Below, one piece after another: positions 1-11,367 of a stretch of DNA of 64,000 nucleotides. The position numbers were made by a program, and so were the translations under genes. The notes beneath the pieces are model-generated. The model did no database searches. It was not told the DNA's origin and saw only the letters and a list, made by a program, of their open reading frames with translations. This DNA is from Amoebidium appalachense (Eukaryota; Ichthyosporea). Position 1 is the first letter of the stretch. Every line of letters begins with the position of its first letter. The stretch is taken from contig CAVNZM010000003.1 of NCBI GenBank assembly GCA_963693365.1, positions 12,834,001-12,898,000 on the forward strand, in the 5' to 3' direction.

Positions 1-40
1 TCCCCTCATCACACCGTCCCCCTCCCCCCCAACCCCTCCC

Positions 41-2945
41 ATGGTGGCCACACTACCTACTACACCTACATCGATATCCACACAGCCAATATCAACATCC
101 ACATCCCCAACACCTAAATTCCCCCCGACATCCACATCCATAACGCCTCTGACATCTACTAACTGGGAATCGAACATGCCTAACCCACTAACCAACTCGA
201 ACCCCCAACCCCCATCATCAGACCAACAACCCCTCCCACCCCCTTCGTCTCCCTCCCCCCTCCATGTCCACTCCCAAGATGATGATATGCTAGAATATGC
301 GAACGGTTGGCCAGAAGATATCCTTAGCAAGAAGATAGCAGATATCAAGTCTACCTCGCAGTATGCCCACCTCACCCCACTACAAAAACAGTCCCTAATC
401 GACCTCCTCTTTAAACACCGTCCACGCACAGAGCTAATTTGCCGGCAGCATGCATAACCTAGGTATAGTACACCGCATTAACACCGGTAATGCCCAGCCA
501 ATCTTTCACTATCCTGGCAGGCAAGGCCCCCCTGAACGCGATCTTACAGAAACCGAGGTAAAAAAGCTGTTAGACATTCGCGCAATTAGACCCGGAACAG
601 GCCCGTGGGCCTCGCGTGTGGTGTTAGTCAAAAAACCGAACGGTAGCGTGCACATAACATGTGACTACAGAAAACTCAACCAAATCACTGAGCGTGACGT
701 CTACTAGCTCTACCCCACATCGACGACTGTTTTAATGCTCTCTACAAGGCGAAATATTTCTCCGCGGTCGACCTCTCTTCCGGGTTTTTCCAAATCCCTA
801 TGGCCGAAGAAGATATTCCAAAAACAGCATTCAACACTTGGTCTGGGTTATACGAATGGCTCTGCATGCTCATGGGTGTCACAAACGGTCCCGCTACCTT
901 CCAACGCGCTATGTCTCTCGTAATGCAGGGCTTCACTGGGGATTTTGTGCTTTGCTACCTAGATGATTGCCTCATCTTTTCACGGACTTGGGATGACCAC
1001 CTCATTCACTTAGATAAAGTGTTTGCGCGCTTCAATCAACACGGCTGTGTCCTCAATCTCGAAAAATCTCATTTTGCCCAGCTGGAGATTAAGTTTTTAG
1101 GCCACAAAGTCTCCGAAGCAGGTATTCAACCCGACACCTCAAAAGTAGAGGCCATCAAGAACTGGCCGGCCCCACACACAGTCAAAGAGGTCCAATCATT
1201 TTTAGGCATCGTGGGATATTATCGCAAATTCGTTCGCAATTTCACGGTTATTGCTAAGCCTTTGCGCGACCTCACCCTCGTTGGCTCACATTACGATTGG
1301 ACCCCCACTCGCCAGACAGCTCGAATATCTCCGCGATCGATTAGTTTCACAGCCTATCCTCGCCCACCCCGACTTCTCTCAGCCTTTTATCCTTGAAACG
1401 GACGCAAGCGTAGATGGACTAGGGACTGTACTCAAACAAATACAAGATGGGCAGGAAGTCATCATCTCGTACGCTAGTCGCGCTCTTCACAATGAACAAA
1501 AACGCTATTGCATCACCGATCTAGAAGGGCTAGCCATGGTATGGGCTGTACAACCCCACCGCCCCTCCTCTGGGGTCGCCGGTTCACCCTAGTCACCGAT
1601 CATTCAGCCCTCAAAGCCATCCTCTCAGTCACCAAAAACAAACCAAACGGTCGACTAGAGCGGTGGGCCCTAATCCTACAGGAATATGATTTCGATATCC
1701 AACACCGTCCTGGCCTCCAGCACGCACTTGCCGATATGCTTTCCCGATATCACCCCCTCCCATATACCTCTGATCCCCGCCTAGTTACCCCTCCAGCTGC
1801 GGGCACCCCCTTAGTAGCTACCGCCTTCCCTCTCCCCATGCCACAGCTCCCCCCGACCCCCATCATTCCCATCCAGGAATGTGGGGGGTCCAGCCTACTC
1901 ACCCACAACCAGCTACACCATTCCCCCTCAGACGACTACATATGCTCACACCTCCACCCACCCTCATACTGTGTCGCCCCCAGGTCTAAGGTAACTTCAC
2001 AAAGGCTTATCTCACCCTTTCTCCCCCCCATGTCGGCCCCCGCTCCCCCCCTCCCCCGCTCCCACAACCCTCCTCCCATCAGCTCCTGTTCTGACCCTCC
2101 CTACAACCCCCTTCACACCCAACCTCCCGGGCCACACAACCCTCCCCTCCAACACCGACTACCTCCGTCCCTACTACAGCTTCCTCCCTCAAATCATCCC
2201 CCTCAACCCCACTGAAATAACCCAACAACAACGCCTCGATCCAGACCTCTCTCCCATCATCACCTTTCTGGAAACCAACACCCTCCCTAACAACAATACT
2301 CTCGCCCGCCGCATCCTTTTAGAGAAGGATTCCTTCCGCATGCATAATGGCACCCTTTACCACATTTATGTTCCCACACGCAAAGGCATGCGCACAAGGG
2401 ACACATACACTATCTGCATTCCTTCCGGCTTGAAGCAGCAAGTGCTGGATGCTTGCCACAACAGCGTATTTGCGGGCCACCTCGGCACCGCCAAGATCTA
2501 TCTGCTCATCCGTGAAAGGTATTGGTGGCCCAACATGTACTCGGATGTGTATCACTGGGTGTCCGCATGCACTCAATGCCAAAAGTTCAAAGCCCCCCCT
2601 ACCGAGGCTCCCACGTGCACCTCCCAGTGGCACCCCTTCCATCCCCTCCCAACCGTGGCAAGACATCACGCTCGACCTTATTGTTGACCTTCCCGTCACC
2701 TTCAATGGTCATAGACATATTCTGGTGGTCATTTGCAATTTCACGCACTGGGTAGAGGCATTCCCGCTTAGGGATAAAACCGCGCGCACCATAGCTGATG
2801 CAATCGTTAATCGTGTGTTTGCCCATCACGGCTTTGCCACCACAGTGCGCACCGATGCCGAGTCCACCCTCACGAGTGCTGTTCTCTTTGAGCTGTGTTA
2901 CCTGTTAGGCATCAAACACCTCGTCTCCTCCCCCCTGAAAACCAG
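41..2945 (+). pseudogene. pol: gypsy A gag-end/pol fragment: RT, RNase H, integrase N-terminal and core
   Basis: A low-complexity Pro/Thr/Ser region (about 41-290) precedes pol. RT starts near 450 (VVLVKKPNGSVHITCDYRK) and changes frame near 705. It continues from about 745 to 1300 with the catalytic YLDD at about 957-968. RNase H begins near 1340 (ILETDASVDGLGTVL), shifts frame near 1550 and ends near 1750. A C-rich linker follows. The integrase HHCC finger is at about 2430-2590 (CTQCQKF) and the core at 2650-2945 has the first two acidic residues (LDLIVDLP, RTDAES). The third catalytic residue lies beyond element B at 7121. At least four frameshifts, mostly near C-runs, rule out an active copy. 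The initiator is not identifiable. Confidence 0.8.
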
Positions 2946-3740
2946 GGTGTGTATACACTAATACTATGCCCTAGTTAACATATGCAGGCTAGGAGAAGCA
3001 CGTAAGTATAGAGACAAGAAAGCGGGTGCTACAGCTAGTCTGACACCGCACGACTAGTGTAACGTTTACTCGGACACACAGCCCCGCCCAAGTGACCCAA
3101 GTCTGGAATGTACCAGCCTTTTATAGTCCCTTGGTTTCCGCCGGTCCGGAGAGCACTGCTCGCACACTTTTGTAAGGCGACAGCCAATAGGCATGTGGCC
3201 CTACTTAAAATAAAGTACATGACATATACATGAGTACATGAGCTTCTCCTGGGTGATCATAATCTAGCTTCAAGTTATACTACAGTGCTACATGTGTATG
3301 TCTAGTGCCCAATAAAGTGTCTACGGCACACAGTGTGTGCCGTACACCTAAGATACATGCTGGCAAAGTGTTCACGTTCTTTGCATCGCTCCTAACTGCA
3401 TACTTGAGGTGCAGAGCAACTGCCCTAATAAGGAATACAGCTAAAAGTGATGCAGCCGATTGGTAGCTGCTTCCGAGGCTCTATTCCAGCCTCTGGCGAG
3501 AAGACACAAAGGCACGTAGACTGGTTGTGGGGGAACAGCACGGTGTGCACGTGAATGTACACAACCATGTCTACACCCCCCCCTCCCTAGGGGCAACGAA
3601 GGGCAACTGCACCGAGTGCCCACATGCCCTGCCCTTAAGGGGGATCAACCTTTACGTCTGTTTGCGCACATGCTGTTGGGTGTCCTTGCGCTGATTTTTG
3701 ATTGGCTCCTCACTGGGGGGCCGAATCACTTGCTGCAAAT
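2946..3740 (-). other. non-coding 3' part of gypsy B, possible 3' LTR
   Basis: About 800 bp downstream of the chromodomain on the - strand holds no convincing coding sequence. By position it should contain the 3' untranslated region and LTR. No second copy exists in the window to define LTR limits. It carries the 23-nt palindrome described separately. Confidence 0.4.
3322..3344. repeat. perfect 23-nt palindrome (11-bp arms)
   Basis: TACGGCACACA, one central G, then TGTGTGCCGTA. The arms are exact reverse complements. It lies in the presumed LTR/3' region of gypsy B, just after an AATAAA at 3311, so it could be an RNA hairpin or a protein-binding site. Confidence 0.8.
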
Positions 3741-3746
3741 AATCAG

Positions 3747-6700
3747 CTAAGGCACCCGAGGCCGACTCAGACAAGTTTGCATGTGACTCCCACGAATCCG
3801 GGTGGCCTTAAACCCCTTCCAGCGAACTTTGTAGAGGGCGCGACCATTTTCCCATTCATGGTCAATAATCTTGGCCAATTCCGCGGTCACAGCGTCACCT
3901 GCCACACGGGACTCAGGTAGTGGGGTAGGGGGTCCATCGGTGCGGGGTACATAGGGTTTAAGGAAACGAGCGTGCGAACGCTCCACATCCTGTGTCCCCA
4001 CCCGCTGAATATCGTAGGTAAGTGGCGCGACTTTGCGCAAAACCCGGTAGGGCCCCACCCACTTGTCCCGTAGGCTAGCAGCCTCATACAGCTGGTTACC
4101 ATCACCATCAACCACCTTCTTGTTGTTAAGGGTGTTGTCGAGCTTGGGCACCAAATCTGCCAAATCGGGAACAGGCCGCGCCTTCTGATTGGCTGATTTG
4201 CGGTGCCGATCTTGCTTGGTAACCATACGTGCACGAACCACATCGCGCGCGTAGGTCAATCGCTCCCAGAGTGCATACCGATGCTCCTTAGTGGCGCCGC
4301 TGTACTCGGGGCCCAGTTTCTCCACAAAGGGGTCACGGGGGTCCCGGCCATACAAAAGGAAGAAAGGACTGTCGCCCAGTGCGGAGTGCATAGCCGTGTG
4401 GTACTGTGTAGTAGGCAAACAGCACCTGGGGCAAAAACGTGTCCCACTCCGTTAACTGATCTGTAGCCACTTGCGCAAGAATACTCTTAAGGGTGCGATT
4501 GAACCGTTCAACCAGCCCATTTGTCTGGGGGGAGTAGGGTGATGCGAGGATCTGGCGACTAGTTAGGAGGGTTAACACATCCTTAACCAGCTGCGCAGAA
4601 ATATTCGACCCATTATCCGACAGCACACACTCGGGTGGTCCGTGTCGCGCGAAAACGTAGTCGTGGAAAGCATTGGCGATATCCTCTGCGGTGGGTGGAT
4701 GATCAAACAGCACCAACTCAGCCCACCGTGTGAACATGTCTATGAACACAAGGATATACTGCTTCCCGCTCTTCGCTGGTGGCAAGACGGTCACATCCAT
4801 GGCCACATACTGAAAGGGGTACTGCGGTGCGAAACCGCGCTGCACGGGCAAGCGGCCCTGCAAGCGTGGCGTTTTGCGCCGCTGGCACCTATCGCACGAA
4901 TTCACATACCGCACGACCTGATGCCACATCCCCGGCCACCAAAACGAAGACCAAATGCGATGAAACGTGCGCTGGCCCGGCTGTGGGGGCATCGTGGCAA
5001 GCCGCAAGAATCTGTGCCCTTAAAGACTCGGGGACCCAGACCTGTGGCAGCAGCGTAGGGCGACGAGTCGCACGCTGCTCCGGTGTTCCACACATACACC
5101 ACCCCCTTATGAACCGTGCATCTGCTTGCCTCTAAAGCAACACTTCCATCCACCTGTGCCGGCGCGGTGGGGTTGCTGAGGTAATCACGAATACTGCACA
5201 AAAACGGATCTGCATTTTGCGCTGCCTTAATTTCCTCCACAGTAGGCATACCCGGAAACTGTGGGATAGTAAGCGCGCGTAACTCGCGGGAAGTATTCAC
5301 CTTCAACCCATGGGTATGATCACGTGCAGCATCAGAGATATGCTCAGCCAGAGGGGGGGTGGGGGTGGGGTTGGCAGTGGCATGCGCACCCTCCCCCGGT
5401 CCACCCTTAACCCCTGACGTGCGCTTGCGCTTCTGCGTGCGTGCCGCTGACGCGGGTTTGTGGGTGGGTGCATCAGCACCACCGTCCGCACGTGCCCGCC
5501 CACGCGTCACCACGAGCGCAGGAAACACAACGGTGTCTGGCACAAAATCACTGTGGTCATCTCCGTGCACACACCCAATCAGCGAAGGAAAAGTCAGATC
5601 CGGATCATCTTCGCTGGGCACCAAATTCGCGCTGGAAGGCCGTGAAATGCCGTCTGCATTGCTGTGGTCCTTCCCAACACGATGGTGGATGTCATAGGTG
5701 TATGCAGACAGGGCCATCTGCCAGCCAGCAACAATGGGCTCGGGGGCATCCCCATTACCATATATGGAAGTCAGCGAAGAATGGTCTGTGCGCAAAATAA
5801 ATGGCTTCCCGTAGGTATACTGATGAAAGGCTTTGCACACAGCCCAATAGATGCCCAAGCTCTCTCTCTTGGTGGTGGAATAATTGCGCAACAGGGTGCT
5901 CCTGCCCGTCATCTCCCACCTGCGACAGCACCGCACCAAGCGCCACATTGCTAGCATCGGAGTCCACAATGAAAGGCTTGTCGAAGTTTGGATGAGCCAA
6001 CACGGGGGCATGTGTGAGAGCATGCTTTAGGGCATCAAATGCACGTTGCTGCTCCTCACCCCACACAAAATAGGCATTTTTGCGCGTATTCGCACGTGTG
6101 CGCGAATTATTCGCTGGAATATTCGCATGAATATTCTCGCCCGGTGCGCTCACCACAACCTCTGATTCGGCTTGCCCAATAACCTCTGTGCTTTCATCTG
6201 CTGCAGCAGTACGGGCTAGCCTAGCCTTCTCCTTGGCCGTGCCATTCCGCTTCCGTCGCGCACTAGATGTGGGGGGCTCATTCCCGTGAATCTTTTTGCG
6301 CAACTGCTTATCCTGTGGGCTATCACCCAACATGCGCGTTAGCGGCTCGGCCAGGTCACTCATATTCGGAACAAACCTTCTGTAATACGAAAACAGACCC
6401 AAATCACTCCTTCATTCGGACACAGAAGTGGGTGCCTGCTTATCGCGTATCACAGCGATTTTCCCGTCATCAACCTTAATACCATCTCTGCCCACACGAT
6501 GGCCTAAATACGCCACCTCTGTCCGGAAAAAGTGGCACTTGGACCCCTTTAGCTTAGACCAGCCGCGGACAGCCGCCTGAAAACTTCTTCTAGGAGGGTT
6601 AAGTGACTTTCCAAATCCGGGGTGAACAGAAGAAGGTCATCGATATACACAAGCAAGTGAACCCACAGCATGCTCGCGAATACGGTATTCATGGCGCGGC

Positions 6701-7120
6701 TGAATACAGACGGCATATTCGTAACCCCAAAGGGTGCGCGACAAAACTGATAGTGACCCCACGGCGTAGTAAAAGCTAACTTAGGTCGTGTTTCTGGATC
6801 CACCTCAATTAAATTTTGGTGATAGCCGCCATAGAGGTCAAACACACTGAACCAGTGCGCCCCACGCAACACATCGAGAGAAGTGTCTATGCGGGGTAGG
6901 GGGTAGCCATCCCTCACAGTGCATGAATTTATTTTCCGAAAATCCAGGCACACTCTTACGCTCCCATCCTTTTTACGCACTAAGACCATGGGTGCAGAGT
7001 AGGGAGAGGTGGAAGGCTCAATGACTCCCCCAGCCAACCATACTTGAAGTTGCTTCCACACTTGATCCCGGATATGGTGTGGAATTTTGTATGGAGGCCG
7101 ATACTGTGGTTTCCACACCC
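3747..7120 (-). pseudogene. pol: gypsy B pol: RT, RNase H, integrase, chromodomain
   Basis: RT lies at about 7110-6560 with the catalytic YIDD near 6640 and the typical SPYSAPMVLVRKKDGSVR segment near 6990. The RT-RNase H connection is at about 6402-6030, RNase H at 6020-5700 ([18 protein letters not shown]). The integrase zinc finger is near 4910 (CDRCQRRK), and the integrase core runs from about 4820 to 4480 with the Asp-Asn-Gly-Ser block near 4620 and the VERFNRTLK glutamate near 4505. A chromodomain follows at about 3870-3800 (YKVRWKGF). Reading frame changes near 6550, 5050 and 4350 break the gene. A roughly 85-residue insertion splits the RT-RNase H connection at about 6331-6075. Chromodomains of this family generally direct integration to marked chromatin. 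Confidence 0.8.
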
Positions 7121-7791
7121 ACCAGTCAGCTGGCCTTGTAGAGCGTGCAAACAAAGACATCGTACACATCCTCCGCAACTACACCTCCACACACCATCAG
7201 GATTGGGATCTACACCTCCCCCTCACATGCTTCGCTCTCCGTGTAGCCCTTTATGATAGCGGTCTGGATTCCCCGTTCTTCCTCAACAAAGGCTATGAAC
7301 CCCGCCTCCCCCAAGACAATGTCATGCACCTCGACCCCCCAACCCATGATCATACACCCCGCTCAGACTACGCACGCTCACTCATCCTGCGCTTACGTGA
7401 AGCTCGTGACCTCGCCCGCACAGCCATTGCTCACGCACGCATGCGCTCGGCTGCTAACTACAAAACCCAGAATGTCCGTATATGGCAGCCAGGCCAGTTG
7501 GTCAGGGTCTATACCCCTAACACCACCACAGGACGTGCAAAGAAACTAACCCCACAGTGGGTTGGACCCTACCGCGTCTACAAGCAGAATTCGGCCCATA
7601 CCTACATCCTGGTAAACACTAATGGTCGTCTACTCAAGCATGCTGCCCACCACAACCGCATTGCCCCTTACACCATCCTAGACCCCATCACCCTACGCAC
7701 TGCACCCCCCCCCAAACCCCCTTCCCCCCAGTGCTTCTGCCGAAGACCAGGCTGCTTTTGCACAACCCCTAGACCCCTTAGACCTGCCTGA
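7121..7791 (+). pseudogene. gypsy A integrase C-terminal part
   Basis: The sequence resumes inside the integrase core at the third catalytic residue (QSAGLVERANKD, Glu near 7140) and runs through the C-terminal GPY/F-type module (WVGPYRVY near 7560) to a stop at about 7789. It completes the integrase interrupted at 2945. The frame on either side of the junction differs by one base, next to a C-run near 2930. No chromodomain follows; the tail is Pro/Cys rich. This establishes that A was present before B. Confidence 0.8.
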
Positions 7792-8430
7792 CAGCCTTTC
7801 CCCCCATACCCCACCCACGTCCCCTCCCACCAACTCCCCAAGCCCCCCCCCCGGGCCGCTTCCCCACCTGCCCCACCTGCACCAAACCCCCCAGCAACCA
7901 CCACCACTACCCCCCCAGCAACCACCATCACTACCCCCACCCTCCCATCCCAGACACCCTTAACAACACCCACTCTCACCAACCACCCTCCCCCACCCGA
8001 CACTTTACGCCTGTCTGATGTTGCATCCCCCCCAACCCCCTCAAACAAACGGACAGCCACCAAACCCCCGTCTTCCCCCCCCCCTCAAAGAAGCCCCTTC
8101 AATCTACCATCCCCACCATACCTTCTACACCTACTAGTACCCTTCCCCCCGCACCCCCAGACACAACCACCCCACCACCCCTGCACAGCCAACCTATACT
8201 CCAACCCCACATCCTACCTGCACGTATACTGACCCATAGGTATGATGGTGGGGGACAAAGTTTGCTGATGACCAAGTCTTCTGCCAGTGGCCAAACGGAT
8301 TCATCTCGTGGTCCTGGACAGTACCCCACATCACTGCCTCCCCGGCATACATCTCCTACTTCAAGAACCTCCCCGCCCCGCCTCCCTAAACCCCCACCCC
8401 CTCCCTCCCCCCCCCCCCCCACCACCATCA
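7792..8430. other. C-rich low-complexity tail of gypsy A
   Basis: About 640 bp of strongly C-biased + strand (runs of CCCC, CCACC) with no conserved domain in any frame. It probably represents the eroded 3' end of gypsy A. Confidence 0.5.
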
Positions 8431-8433
8431 CCA

Positions 8434-8436
<3 letters not shown>

Positions 8437-8525
<89 letters not shown>

Positions 8526-8565
8526 CCCCCCCCCACACACACACACAGACTGTCACGCACGCACG

Positions 8566-8620
<55 letters not shown>

Positions 8621-8621
8621 T
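8437..8621. repeat. (CA)n microsatellite pair
   Basis: Two CA tracts, about 8437-8522 and 8566-8619, are separated by a C-run and a (GCAC)n patch, then followed by a T-rich stretch to about 8680. Confidence 0.95.
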
Positions 8622-9015
8622 TTTTTTATTATTATATTTTTTCATTTTTTTATTTTTTTATTTTTATTTATTTTTATTTTTGTGTATTGTCCTGCTCGCT
8701 TGCATCCGCTTGTGCTGCTTTTCTTTGTACCCACGTGAGGACATCCTCAGAGGCACTGCAGCCCACCTACGTGCGGTCAGGGGTATGGTTTGGAGGTTTA
8801 CCCAGCCCCTAGCAAATACACCCAACGCCCGCTCTCCACACCCTTACGTTAACCTGCTGCACGCACCCACACTATACAGCCATTTCTTAGCCTCATGTGC
8901 GAGGACGCACACTATCCTTCTCTCGCTGGTTAGCCATGTGACGTAGAATACCGACCACCCCTAGCAACCCTATATGTGAAGAACCCCCCCGGAACAGTAG
9001 AGCCCCCCCCGTCAC

Positions 9016-9060
9016 AATAAAGACGGCAGTATAAAAGGGGGGGCCGGAGCCAGGAGCTTC
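9016..9060 (+). promoter_or_regulatory. TATA-type promoter, possible gypsy A 3' LTR
   Basis: GCAGTATAAAAGGG near 9030 is a good TATA box preceded by CAATAAAG. It lies downstream of the gypsy A coding remains, where a 3' LTR is expected. It could also serve the small ORF at 9288. No second LTR copy is available to settle this. Confidence 0.4.
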
Positions 9061-9287
9061 AGTTTTTTCCTTCACACAAACACAAACCAAACTCGTGTCC
9101 CCGGTGTCGAGGCCATCCCGTTCATTACGTTGTTACACTTTCCCTAGCTTTTATTGGTTGCCGATGCTGTTGCAAGTTTTTGAATTCATGCTCGACAACA
9201 ACTTGATTCATGATCAAAACGGACGAAACTTGCTGAATCCGCGAACACAACAAGCCATGGGTTTCATGTAAAAGATGAGCGCCCAAC

Positions 9288-9548
9288 ATGGCCGAAACAT
9301 TAGACCCCATAGAGCCACTTTATTCTGGAGCTCGTGTCTGTTGTTTTGCATACATATTTGACGGGGTTCAGGGGGAAGATTTCACAGATGACACCACATG
9401 TTGGTCTTATAAGAAGTTCGGCCTGAGCTGGGACACACAAATACTGGTAGGCACAGTAGTGAAACGATGCAAGGCAAACGAAGACAGTGAATGGAAAGTA
9501 AAGTTTGATTTTGACGGTACCACAGAAGTAGTTCTGCGCAATCACTGA
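9288..9548 (+). CDS. small hypothetical protein, 86 aa, possible SH3/Tudor-like fold
   Basis: An ATG-started ORF of 86 codons. The alternation of hydrophobic residues with the pattern GTVVKR..W.VKFDFDG near the C-terminus resembles a small beta-barrel chromatin-reader or nucleic-acid module, but this is pattern recognition only. It ends 152 bp upstream of the exonuclease ORF on the same strand, with a G-rich spacer. It could be an independent gene or an upstream exon of the exonuclease gene. No family is assigned. Confidence 0.35.
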   Translation: MAETLDPIEPLYSGARVCCFAYIFDGVQGEDFTDDTTCWSYKKFGLSWDTQILVGTVVKRCKANEDSEWKVKFDFDGTTEVVLRNH

Positions 9549-9700
9549 AAGACACACGCGGTTTCATGGGGAAGGGTTTTGGGGGAGAGGGAGGGGAAAG
9601 TATGTGGGCACATGGGTTTGGGGGGAGGGAGGGGGAAAGGATTGTGTGGGCACATGAAGTCTTCGCAAGGGCCATGCGGTAAGGGAAGCTAGAACAATGC

Positions 9701-10583
9701 ATGGCTGCTCGGAGATGCCCTCTCACACAGTGCGGCACCCCAGAGATCCGGGCGCAGGTATTTACACGGGACTGCAGCCACCAGGAGATTGAGCCCGTGA
9801 TCCAGCGCATCTCTGCCACCACGGCGGCGCTCAACAGCAAGGGCCCGGCCTTCTTCTACACAGATCGCTGCTGCCAAGACCGAGCGTTTGTTGAGCGCAT
9901 GTTTCCAACCCTAGCCCGGCCAAAATGCCCCGTCCGTCTGAACGAGGCTGCGCTGGTAAGCGTGACGGATGGTCTGCCTGGGCTGGAGCTGCCGGCCAAC
10001 TACCCTCAGCCGGTGTACACCGACTGCCAGGGGGCGGTGGTGGCCACAGCGGCCATTCGGGCCGACCTGGAGGGGCAGCAGCACCGGGTGGTGGGGCTGG
10101 CCTGCGAGTGGGTCTATCGGGTGGGCCAGGCGCGGTCCAAGGTTTGCACGCTGCAGATTGCCACCGCACGGGCCGTGTGCATCTTCCACTTGGCACGCAT
10201 AGGCCCCAACCACAGCCCGCCCGCGCGGCTGGTGGACGAGCTGATTGCGCTGCTTAGGGACCCCAGCATCATCAAGGTGGGCAAGCAGATCGGCACGGAC
10301 TCGGCCCACCTCAACAAGGACTACGGCACCCCTGTGGCCAGCTATCTGGAGCTGGGCCGGTTCTGCTACGCCCGTGCAGCTATCACCTCTGCGGCCCGGG
10401 GCTTGGCCGACATCACTGCCCAGGTCATAGGCAAGAAGCTGCCCAAGCCGGCACTTGTTCGGTGCTCCAACTGGCACGAGCCGCTATCAGATGTGCAGGC
10501 CACCTACGCTGCCCTTGATGCATATGCGTCCCTGCAGGTCTACTCGGCCGTGGTCGATAGGCCAAACCTGTCAGGTGTGTATC
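9701..10583 (+). pseudogene. WRN-like 3'-5' exonuclease, interrupted by copia 1
   Basis: From the ATG at 9701 the frame encodes a DEDDy-type exonuclease domain at about residues 128-285: GLACEW (132-137), a central Asp-200 in GTDSAHL, and YAALD with Tyr-269 and Asp-273. The spacing and the SNWHEPL..VQATYAALDAY block match the Werner-exonuclease family. The first catalytic Asp, expected at residue 134 (usually GxDxEW), is Ala, while Glu-136 is kept, so activity is doubtful. The N-terminal 120 residues hold a FFYTDRCCQDRAFVE segment also seen beside such exonucleases in transposon-associated proteins (recollection). The copia LTR begins at 10584 and the frame then reads into it. Host sequence resumes at 16965. 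Confidence 0.75.
10579..10583. repeat. target-site duplication GTATC, left copy (copia 1)
   Basis: GTATC at 10579-10583 abuts the 5' LTR, and the same five bases at 16965-16969 follow the 3' LTR. Five-bp duplications are normal for copia integrases. Confidence 0.95.
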
Positions 10584-11291
10584 TGTCATCTTCACTTGAT
10601 TCTCAGCAAGACTTAGAAGTTGAGTTTTGTATTTATTTATTAGTTGTTGTAGTTTGTTTCCTTTTCCTTTCTTCATTTCTTTCTTTCTTTTCCGTTTCCG
10701 TGTACACGACATCTTAGATCTGTGTACGTATCGACATACTTAGCTCGCGCACACGTATTGTCGTTTGCGTCAAAATCTATATATGTCATCCAATCATATC
10801 TCGTTTGTATTTTCCCAAATATAGTAACTTACATTCCTTTCTCATTCCTTTCCCACGACGTAGCATTGTGCTATGTTCTTCAACTATTAGGAATAATTAT
10901 ATTTAGACGTGTTATGATAACAACATGTATAAATGTATGTTATGAATTAATAGTTACATAAGTGGTTTCATTTTATTAAATGTTTCTGTGCTTTTATTAG
11001 AAGTTTCTTTCATTAGAGGATTGAGTTTTATATTCTATGTGTCGACAGACATTTTAATCAATATATTTTACACTCATAGTTTTCGTTCTTTTGATTGGTT
11101 TATCGTTTCACATTCCCAAGTATAAAAGGGACCTCATCTTGAAATAAATCATAAGCAGTCGTATTCATTTCCTATGGTTCCAGAAATCGTTCCACCTCTC
11201 CGGTTGTGTTTTTCCCGTGTGTCTCTGTGTTGTGTATATCATAACACCCATCTGTGCTCTCTGCTTCTCCGTTTACCCACACAAAATAACA
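10584..11291 (+). repeat. copia 1 5' LTR
   Basis: 708 bp. A TATA box (GTATAAAAGGG near 11121) and an AAATAAATC near 11142 give the usual LTR promoter and polyadenylation order. Confidence 0.95.
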
Positions 11292-11367
11292 GGTTTACGG
11301 CCCCTTTGCACGCTAACACACAATCTCGCTACAACCGCGAAAATCTCTCAGTCTTACTTCTTCAATC

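Larger units (their letters stand above)
2946..7120 (-). mobile_element. Ty3/gypsy chromodomain retrotransposon B, nested in A, 5'-truncated
   Basis: Read on the - strand, the order is RT, RNase H, integrase, chromodomain, as in chromoviruses. Its right edge at 7120 falls just before the RT domain, so gag, protease and the 5' LTR are absent. The flanking host element reads ACCAG at 2941-2945 and again at 7121-7125, consistent with a target duplication. The two edges also start with nearly the same inverted bases (GGTGTG on the left; GGGTGTG on the right, - strand). A 5'-truncated LTR element with a target duplication is unusual. Integration of a partial copy, or microhomology joining, are both possible. 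Confidence 0.7.
1..9115 (+). mobile_element. Ty3/gypsy LTR retrotransposon A, decayed and split
   Basis: The pol domains run in gypsy order (RT, RNase H, integrase) on the + strand from about 450 to 2945 and resume at 7121 with the last third of integrase. Element B separates the two parts. The left end lies outside the window or within its first bases, so no 5' LTR is seen. A TATA-containing stretch near 9030 may be the 3' LTR promoter, which would place the right end near 9115. Both ends are therefore approximate. Several frameshifts show that the copy is dead. Confidence 0.75.
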
